Assembly (NCBI GenBank): GCA_016206385.1 | Contig: JACQRS010000365.1 | Coordinates: 1 to 9,052, forward strand | Length of the DNA stretch: 9,052 nucleotides | DNA from: Candidatus Rokuibacteriota bacterium | GTDB taxonomy: Bacteria > Methylomirabilota > Methylomirabilia > Rokubacteriales > CSP1-6 | Reading direction: 5' to 3' | In this document: positions 1 to 7,042 of the stretch, one piece after another | Layout: each line of letters opens with the position of its first letter | Numbering within the stretch: position 1 is the stretch's first letter | Translations under genes and position numbers: made by a program | The notes under the pieces: generated by a model | Databases searched by the model: none | The model's input: the letters and a program-made list of their open reading frames with translations, nothing else | What the model was told of the DNA's origin: nothing

Positions 1-548
1 AAAAGCTCGGCTCGCCGGGAGGCCTCCGTCGCCTCCGCCATCTCCCGCTCCGGCAACAGCTCGCCGAACCAGACGACGTCCGGCCGGAGCAATGCGCCGC
101 AGTCGCAGCGCGGCGGGATCTCGAGCAGGGGAACCCGCCGGTCCTCCCGGGTCGTCCCCTCCCTGACGCAGCGCACCCGGAAGATCTCGCCGTGCAGCGT
201 CAGCACGCGGCGGCTGCCGGCCGCCCGGTGCAGGCCGTCCACGTTCTGGGTCACGAGCGTGAACCCGGGGTGCAGGCTCTCGTAACGCGCCAGGGCCCGG
301 TGGCCCGCGTTCGGTGAGCAGGCGGCGATCTGCTGCCGCCTCTTGTCGTACCAGGACCAGACGCGGCGCGGGTCGCGCTGGAACCCTTCCGGCGTGGCGA
401 CGTCCTCGAGCCGCTCCTGCTCCCAGAGCCCGTCCTGCCCGCGGAAGGTGGAGATCCCCGATTCGGCCGAGATCCCCGCCCCGGTCAGGGCCACCACCCG
501 CTCCGCGCGCGCGACGAGCTCTCTCAACCGCGCCGAGATGGCCACCAA
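1..548 (-). CDS. cobB: Sir2-family NAD-dependent protein deacylase (CobB/SIRT5-like), 3' end cut by window edge
   Basis: NAD-dependent removal of acyl groups from protein lysines in the cytoplasm; 182 codons are present and the frame runs open off the left edge (family length is about 240-250). Visible motifs, numbered from the TTG at 548: the NAD-binding loop GAGISAESGI at 23-32, TFRG at 34-37, TQNVDGLH at 100-107, catalytic His119 in LHGE, and PDVVWFGE at 156-163. Tyr67 and Arg70 (YDKR) match the Tyr-x-x-Arg pair that class III sirtuins use to hold succinyl or malonyl groups, so desuccinylase activity is likely. Only three Cys are seen in the zinc region (127, 148, 150), as in E. coli CobB. 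Start choice: an AGGAGA at 561-556 lies 7 nt before TTG 548 and 10 nt before GTG 545. An in-frame ATG at 587 has no ribosome site and overlaps the -10 box of the likely promoter, so it is probably not used. Confidence 0.9.
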   Translation of the reverse strand, partial: MVAISARLRELVARAERVVALTGAGISAESGISTFRGQDGLWEQERLEDVATPEGFQRDPRRVWSWYDKRRQQIAACSPNAGHRALARYESLHPGFTLVTQNVDGLHRAAGSRRVLTLHGEIFRVRCVREGTTREDRRVPLLEIPPRCDCGALLRPDVVWFGELLPEREMAEATEASRRAEL

Positions 549-585
549 GCCGGAGTCTCCTGCTCGTGCTGGCCGCGAGAGGGGC

Positions 586-614
586 ATGCTATCCGGCGTT
601 TCCGGGGGTGTCAA
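586..614 (-). promoter_or_regulatory. sigma70-type promoter for the sirtuin gene
   Basis: On the minus strand a perfect -35 hexamer TTGACA (614-609) is followed after exactly 17 bp by TAGCAT (591-586), which matches 4 of 6 bases of TATAAT. Transcription would start near 579, giving a leader of about 31 nt that contains the AGGAGA ribosome site and ends at TTG 548 or GTG 545. It suggests the sirtuin is transcribed on its own, not only from the activator gene upstream. Confidence 0.6.
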
Positions 615-992
615 GGTTGGGCCGGGTGGGAGCGGGGGCGGCGCGGATCCTGCCGGATTGCGGTCCGCGGGCTCTGGCCGGTGGGCGCGAACGGGGATCG
701 GAGGAGGACGGTCAAATCGTGCGTCAGGATAGGCAGCCCGCATGCCGTGTCATACCTACAGCCTGATGGACGCAACGGACCCCAGTGGATTCATTGATAC
801 GGGATGGACCAATATGTGACGATCGGGTTCCGCAAACAGTTCGCCAGGCTCTGCGGACACGGCACCTGCTCAGCTGTACGTCGCCCCGCGTTTCCTCGCG
901 ATGACCTGTTCGCAACTCTACTAGAAAATGCAGGAGCACGGCCTGGACGTGGCTTCCCACGGCTTCTGCTACTGATGCGGACACTTGTCGGT
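615..992. other. intergenic region, no convincing gene
   Basis: Together with its flanks this is about 475 bp between the activator gene and the sirtuin. A 100-codon minus-strand frame (1026-724) beginning with GTG overlaps the activator stop as GTGA, but it has no clear ribosome site, and its product resembles no family and looks like random GC-rich translation. One weak sigma54-like site (846-831) is listed separately. I see no RNA gene or mobile element here. Confidence 0.5.
831..846 (-). promoter_or_regulatory. weak sigma54 promoter-like site
   Basis: The minus strand reads TGGCGAACTGTTTGCG. It has the TGGC and TTGC cores with the correct GG-N10-GC spacing, but misses the A, C and G after TGGC and the final A/T of the consensus. 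It faces the sirtuin, about 280 bp away. A match to eight fixed bases can occur by chance in a window this size, so this is only a candidate. Confidence 0.2.
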
Positions 993-1014
993 CCGGTGCG
1001 CTGCTCCGCACCGG
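993..1014 (-). terminator. GC-rich hairpin after the activator gene
   Basis: Nine bases past the activator stop codon there is a perfect 8-bp stem (993-1000 CCGGTGCG with 1007-1014 CGCACCGG) and a 6-nt loop. An overlapping 14-bp palindrome lies at 1006-1019. There is no U-tract after the stem, so it may act as a weak or factor-assisted terminator, or protect the 3' end of the mRNA. Confidence 0.4.
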
Positions 1015-1022
1015 TGCGGTGC

Positions 1023-2979
<1,957 letters not shown>

Positions 2980-2981
<2 letters not shown>

Positions 2982-2985
2982 TATA
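2980..2985 (-). promoter_or_regulatory. candidate -10 box overlapping the annotated activator start
   Basis: The minus strand reads TATAAT at 2985-2980, a perfect -10 hexamer, and the last two bases belong to ATG 2981. No good -35 is visible at 16-18 bp upstream. If used, RNA would begin near 2973, and translation would have to begin at a later codon such as ATG 2936. A lone hexamer is weak evidence. Confidence 0.3.
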
Positions 2986-3494
2986 TGTCATGAGCGAGCC
3001 ACCACCTTTAACCCCGAGTGGCCCGGGGAAGCGCATGGCCCCCGGGGCCGCAATATGGGAGCGCGTCCGGCGGTGAAGAAGGCCCCCGCCGCCGGCCAGG
3101 CCGCTCGGGAGGGGTTCAGGCCGCCCCGCAAGCTGGCGGAAGAACGCTGGGCGTGGAAGCGGCAAACGTGGCTACCTCACAGCTCCTCAGAGGACGGTGG
3201 GGTCAGCCATGAGAGCGTCGGCGTTTTGATCTTTGACCCATTGTCCTCGACGCCGCACGCGGACGGCTGGATCCAACTTGGCGACCAGGTACGACAACCT
3301 ACTGACAGCCAGTAACGGGGCACTTGTGGCCGCGGCCGCGGGGGATGCACCATCCAAACCTCCAGCAGTCGAGGCAGCACCTTTGACGCTTCTTGCACAG
3401 GGCACCGTTGTACCCACAAACCGTGACTTGCTGCCCTCCCGGCCCTGGGAGCGCTTATAGACTGGATGTGAGGGTAATGGTCAGGCCCCCTCCC
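2986..3494. other. intergenic region, nothing recognised
   Basis: About 540 bp separate the kelch-protein gene from the activator gene. Short frames exist on both strands, but none has a family-like product or a convincing ribosome site. I searched by eye for a sigma54 site (GG-N10-GC with TGGC/TTGC cores) and found none. A hairpin with 5 Watson-Crick pairs plus wobbles (3520-3495) follows the kelch stop codon but has no U-tract. The spacing suggests that the activator has its own promoter. Confidence 0.5.
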
Positions 3495-3521
3495 GAGCTC
3501 AACGAAGGGTTGCCAAGCTCC

Positions 3522-5510
3522 TCAGGGGCAGGTGAGAAGAGACGTGTCCCAGAAGGTGCTGCCATAGGTGCCATTCCCGCAACAGTTCCGCGCCCGGACG
3601 AGGTACCAGAAACCGCTCCCGACCGGGGGATCGGTACGGCCGTCACGGTAGGTGGTGGAGACGCTCGACTGCAGGCAGGAGATATCGAGGACGAGGCCGT
3701 GCGCGGCGATCATAGACCCCGACACCAAGTCATAAGCTGTCTCCGGGCCCGCCAGGGCTGCCTGGCTGTTCCAGGTGAGGTCCGTCGGGCTATCGCTACT
3801 CACGCTGAAGTTGGTAACCTCGACCGGGGCCAGCCAAACAAAGGAATTGGTGTCGTTGCAGTCGGTTCCTCCGCAGCCCAGTCCTACGTAACCATCCCCG
3901 TCGAAGTCCTGGGCCACGCCTATACACAATCCCGCGCTGCAGGTGTCGCCTGTCGTGCAGGCCCTACCATCGTCACACGGCGCACTGTTGAAGAGCTGCA
4001 GGCAGCCGATCGCGGGGTCACAGCTGTCAGTCGTGCACACGTTTCCATCGTTGCAGTCCAGTAGCGGGCCGCCCGCACAGACACCACCTTGGCAGGTGTC
4101 GTCGGCGGTGCAACTGTTGCCATCGCTGCACGGCGTGCCATTCTGTAAGGGCTCGTATTTGCAGCGTCCATTTTTCTGGCAGATCGCAACGGAACAGGCG
4201 CCGCCGGAGATGCACGCACACGAGTTGACCCTGCAGTCGGTACTGGTGGGGTCGCCTACGCAATCGCGACCGCCAATCTGTCCGTCGGGCCAGGCGTTCG
4301 CTACGGGATCGTACTGACCTTCGTTCTGCGCCGAGGAATCGCTGTATCCACCCCAGATCGCCATGAAGTTACCGGTCCAGAGTGCCCGATGCCCGGCTTG
4401 TGCCGCCGGTGCATTCCTGGTCGCGGTCGACGTCCATGAGTCGACCACCGGGTCGTACCGGAATCCCGTCATCGAGTAGGAACCGTCATATCCGCCCCAA
4501 ATCACTATGAAGTTGCCGGTCCAAACGGCTGTTTGTCCCGCCCGTGGCACCGGAGCCAACAATGTATCCTCCGCGCTGGCCATCGGAGCAGCCACGCTCC
4601 CGGGGCTCCGTTCGGGTACAGGGCGCGCAGGGGCCGCCGGCGGAGTGTCCGGAGCGCCCGCCACGGCCCTTACGCTCCCGTCGTCGAGATCGCTCTCGAT
4701 CCCATCCCACCATGCGTCCCAGGTCGTCTTCGCGATCGTGTAGATCGCCAGCCATACTCGCTCCGGATCCTCGGCAATGACAATCTGTACCTTGAACACC
4801 TCACGCTCCTCGATGACCGGATCGATCTCGCCGATCAGTTCAGGGGCCCGGGATCGCCAGCGAGCGAACTCCTCAGGACCCATGCGCAGGCGCAGCGGGC
4901 CGCCGGTCCATTCTGGCGCAAACGATGATCCTGGGGAATGTTCCGGTCCGCTCAGTGCCATTTCGGTTCGGACAAGCTCCACCACCGTCCGGTGAGGGTC
5001 CTCGGACCGGACGTCGAGCTCGCCGCTCACTAGACGTGCCCGAAGATCTTCCGCTTCCTTGCGAGCCGCCGCGTGGATGCGGCTGTCCGCCGCGAAGAAT
5101 TCGCGGGCCAGGCGGTCAACGAGGACGGGCCGGACGAGAGCCTCCTGGATGAGAGTAGGGTCGTTGTCGAGCGCCGCGTAGAGTTCTGAGAGGCGCTCGG
5201 GCAACCGGGTGTTTTGAGCAATGCGCTCGCTCTCCTCGTGCAGCGCCTCGGCCGTGACGGGCGCCTGCCAGAGCCTGTCCAGCACCACGCTCTGCTTGAG
5301 GTAAGTACGGACTTTTCTCTCGACGACCTCCGGAGGCACCGCCTCCTCGAAGGGGCGGGTCGCCCCGATCTGGTGGGCGTAGTAGACGCGCTCGATCGCC
5401 CGCTGGGCCAGCACGCGCTCCTCAAAGATGAGGTCGCGGGTCTGGGCTGCACCCGGCCCTAGAGAGAGCAGCGCCACTAAGGCGAGGGGAACGCCAGCAC
5501 GGATGATCAT
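3522..5510 (-). CDS. secreted mosaic protein: SurA-like N-terminal region, kelch repeats, Cys-rich repeats, MopE-like motif
   Basis: Exported protein of 662 aa of unknown function. Residues 1-22 form a signal peptide with a hydrophobic core (ALVALLSLGPGAAQ). Residues 25-165 are helical and charged and resemble the SurA N-terminal-like region found in acidobacterial kelch proteins; no PPIase domain follows. Residues 166-320 include a Trp-rich stretch (KTTWDAWWDGI) and a Pro/Ala-rich linker. Two kelch-type repeats lie at 326-408 (AVWTGNFIVIWGG at 328-340 and ALWTGNFMAIWGG at 376-388), too few for a closed propeller. Residues 417-530 are Cys-rich with three CxDGxxCTxxDxC-like units (461, 486 and 512 onward). 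Residues 535-555 (DFDGDGYVGLGCGGTDCNDT) resemble the MopE metal-binding motif. The last 100 residues resemble the beta domain seen at the ends of such exported proteins (FWYLVRARNCCGNGTYGS). GGAGG lies 5-6 nt before ATG 5510. It follows the protease gene by 119 bp without a visible terminator, so an operon is likely. Confidence 0.85.
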   Translation of the reverse strand: MIIRAGVPLALVALLSLGPGAAQTRDLIFEERVLAQRAIERVYYAHQIGATRPFEEAVPPEVVERKVRTYLKQSVVLDRLWQAPVTAEALHEESERIAQNTRLPERLSELYAALDNDPTLIQEALVRPVLVDRLAREFFAADSRIHAAARKEAEDLRARLVSGELDVRSEDPHRTVVELVRTEMALSGPEHSPGSSFAPEWTGGPLRLRMGPEEFARWRSRAPELIGEIDPVIEEREVFKVQIVIAEDPERVWLAIYTIAKTTWDAWWDGIESDLDDGSVRAVAGAPDTPPAAPARPVPERSPGSVAAPMASAEDTLLAPVPRAGQTAVWTGNFIVIWGGYDGSYSMTGFRYDPVVDSWTSTATRNAPAAQAGHRALWTGNFMAIWGGYSDSSAQNEGQYDPVANAWPDGQIGGRDCVGDPTSTDCRVNSCACISGGACSVAICQKNGRCKYEPLQNGTPCSDGNSCTADDTCQGGVCAGGPLLDCNDGNVCTTDSCDPAIGCLQLFNSAPCDDGRACTTGDTCSAGLCIGVAQDFDGDGYVGLGCGGTDCNDTNSFVWLAPVEVTNFSVSSDSPTDLTWNSQAALAGPETAYDLVSGSMIAAHGLVLDISCLQSSVSTTYRDGRTDPPVGSGFWYLVRARNCCGNGTYGSTFWDTSLLTCP

Positions 5511-5514
5511 CGAG

Positions 5515-5537
5515 ACCTCCCCCGAATGCCATTCGGG
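5515..5537 (-). promoter_or_regulatory. 17-bp palindrome abutting the ribosome binding site of the kelch-protein gene
   Basis: On the plus strand CCCGAATGCCATTCGGG (5521-5537) is a perfect inverted repeat about base 5529. It touches the ribosome site AGGT/GGAGG (complement of 5515-5520), which lies 4-6 nt before ATG 5510. In mRNA it could form a 7-bp stem with a 3-nt loop; in DNA it could be an operator. A shorter similar palindrome CCGATCATCGG lies at 5559-5569. It could set the relative translation of the second gene of the operon. Confidence 0.4.
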
Positions 5538-5629
5538 CGGACACAGCGTGAACGGGTTCCGATCATCGGCGCGATCTCAGCCTCCGCGGCTGCGTGTCTC
5601 CCCGTGTCGCGTCCAGAAACGAAAAGAGC

Positions 5630-6739
5630 CTACATGGCAACAATGGCGTCGGTCAAAATCATCTTGACCCTGACACCATCGAGTTCAGTGGGGATGGCAC
5701 GGTCAATGCGCCGCCCCCTCTCGAGGTAGACCACGATCACGGCTTCGTTGGGATTGCGGTCAGAAGTGCCAACACCCACGCCGAGAATCGCGGGGTCCGA
5801 CATCAAGCGGCCAACGTGCCTCTCTTTGATCGTCCGCGCGAACTCGACCTCAGAGCCCTGAGGAGCGAGGACGCTGGACTCAGAAAACTCGGCCGTTGTG
5901 CAGGTGCGCCCCACGAATCTGAACCCTCCTGGGCCACCGCAGAACGGCTCGAATGCCTCCGCAACCTGGCTGGCCGTGCTCCAGAAGCTCACGTTTGGGT
6001 TGCCACCGAGCAGGGTTCCGACCGGGTTGTGGCTCGCGTCGTTCGTCACCAGCAGGGACCCGGAATCTCCCGCAGCGAGGGAGTTGGGCGCCACGGAGAA
6101 CGCCTTGTTGTACTGGACGTACCCCTTCTTCTGAATCTTCGGGTCGACGTTGGGGCAGATTGACTGGGCGCCACCCGGTCCGAAGCCGAGAAAGATGGTG
6201 AGATGGACTGCCTGAACCGTTCCAAAGGTCAGACCGGTCGCCCGACCGCTTTTCGCGACGGCCATACCGATCCTGGGTTCCACAGGGTTGGCGCAAGGGA
6301 CGCCGATATCGAGGATCTCTCCGGAGGGATCCACAGCTCCCGGGACCGCAAGGGCGATGGCCGCATCAACGTTGGATTCGGCGAAGGGGACGAGGTCTCC
6401 GACCGTATGGGCCACCACGTTCCCCGTCGGCTGGCACTGTGTGTCCCAGAGCCCGGGTTGGAGGACCTCCTGCCCGACGGGAGCGCGGCAGAGCACGTGG
6501 CTGTTGGTCAGGACGTGCAACACCCCGTTGCACGTCACGGCCGAGCCGAGCGTCCCGTTCACGCAGTGCTCGCCCGAAAGGAAGGTAGGGTCGAAGTCGT
6601 TCGAAGGGCCTCCCGAAGTTCCCAGCTTGATGGGCAGCTGCTGCCTGGCCCTGTGATCGGGGCCATCGTCCCCTGAGGAGACGGTCCAACCGAGAAATGC
6701 GAGAGCAAGAAGAACTGCCAGCGTTCGGAAGCGCTTCAT
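5630..6739 (-). CDS. secreted trypsin-like serine protease (S1/NAL1-like) with C-terminal GVGVG module
   Basis: Probable exported endopeptidase of 369 aa. Residues 1-22 form a signal peptide (KRFR, then LAVLLALAFLGWTV). The catalytic triad is visible: His81 in LTNSHVL, Asp125 in NVDAAIAL, and Ser226 in AGDSGSLL. The start of the mature chain (PIKLGTSGGPSNDF), GTLGSAV, and KSGRATGLTFGTV at 163-175 match a bacterial family related to plant NAL1-type proteases. Six or more Cys suit an oxidising compartment. The last 65 residues contain ILGVGVG (318-324), EAVIVVYLE (332-340) and IPTELDGVRV (349-358), a small module often found beside such proteases, usually at the N-terminal side; here it is C-terminal. 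GAGGGGG (6754-6748) lies 8 nt before ATG 6739. A sigma54 promoter about 100 bp upstream (6864-6849) is the likely start of transcription, and the kelch gene follows. No inactivating change is seen; the substrate is unknown. Confidence 0.9.
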   Translation of the reverse strand: MKRFRTLAVLLALAFLGWTVSSGDDGPDHRARQQLPIKLGTSGGPSNDFDPTFLSGEHCVNGTLGSAVTCNGVLHVLTNSHVLCRAPVGQEVLQPGLWDTQCQPTGNVVAHTVGDLVPFAESNVDAAIALAVPGAVDPSGEILDIGVPCANPVEPRIGMAVAKSGRATGLTFGTVQAVHLTIFLGFGPGGAQSICPNVDPKIQKKGYVQYNKAFSVAPNSLAAGDSGSLLVTNDASHNPVGTLLGGNPNVSFWSTASQVAEAFEPFCGGPGGFRFVGRTCTTAEFSESSVLAPQGSEVEFARTIKERHVGRLMSDPAILGVGVGTSDRNPNEAVIVVYLERGRRIDRAIPTELDGVRVKMILTDAIVAM

Positions 6740-6838
6740 GGGTTCATCCCCCTCTAGTCGCGATGAGGGACGGGTGGTGACCGCCTATTGGTCCTCACCT
6801 GTCATCCTGATGTGGGATTGCTATAGTTCCCTCCTCTG
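6740..6838 (-). other. predicted 5' leader of the protease mRNA
   Basis: If transcription starts about 12 bp past the GC of the sigma54 promoter, the leader is about 100 nt long. It can form a modest hairpin: GACC/GGTC around 6789-6775, extended by GGT/ACC past a bulge. It ends with the GAGGGGG ribosome site at 6754-6748. No known riboswitch fold is recognised. Confidence 0.35.
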
Positions 6839-6848
6839 ACCGAGAGAG

Positions 6849-6864
6849 AGCAATCGGCATGCCA
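6849..6864 (-). promoter_or_regulatory. sigma54 (RpoN) promoter of the protease-kelch operon
   Basis: The minus strand reads TGGCATGCCGATTGCT. Against the sigma54 consensus TGGCACG-N4-TTGCW it matches every fixed base except one (C to T), with exact GG-N10-GC spacing. It lies in an intergenic region, points at the protease gene, and predicts a start near 6838, about 100 nt before ATG 6739. A cognate class of activator is encoded in the same window (2981-1023). No clear IHF site is seen between it and the upstream repeats. Confidence 0.78.
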
Positions 6865-6984
6865 CAAGGCGGAGAACGCATCGTCCCGCGAACGAATCGC
6901 TCGCAACTGCCTGGCGGATCGACACATCGGATCGTGAGGCTGGGCTCCGCGGCCGCGTGACCTGTGCGTCGAGTTCCACTCGTT

Positions 6985-7017
6985 CCTAACCGATCTGCTA
7001 TCCGGCCTAACCGTCTG
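6985..7017. repeat. direct repeat pair, candidate upstream activator sites
   Basis: CCTAACCGATCTG (6985-6997) and CCTAACCGTCTG (7006-7017) share an 8-bp core plus TCTG. The cores begin exactly 21 bp apart, two helical turns, so both face the same side of the DNA. They lie about 120-150 bp upstream of the sigma54 promoter, the usual place for activator sites. The second copy contains the dyad AACC-N4-GGTT (7009-7020). The core was not noticed elsewhere in the window. Confidence 0.5.
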
Positions 7018-7042
7018 GTTTGATCTCTCAGGGGGGCGACGA

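Noticed and set aside
3495..3520. Inverted repeat GAGCT...AGCTC just after the kelch-protein stop, as terminator
   Set aside because: Only five Watson-Crick pairs plus wobbles and no U-tract follow; too weak to call.
3507..3520. TGGCAACCCTTCGTTG on the minus strand as a sigma54 promoter for the activator gene
   Set aside because: The -12 GC is missing at the required N10 spacing, and the site lies more than 500 bp from the gene.
6915..6934. Direct repeat CGGATCG (6915-6921 and 6928-6934) between the sigma54 promoter and the upstream repeats
   Set aside because: The copies are 7 bp long at 13-bp spacing, not in helical phase, and easily arise by chance in this composition.
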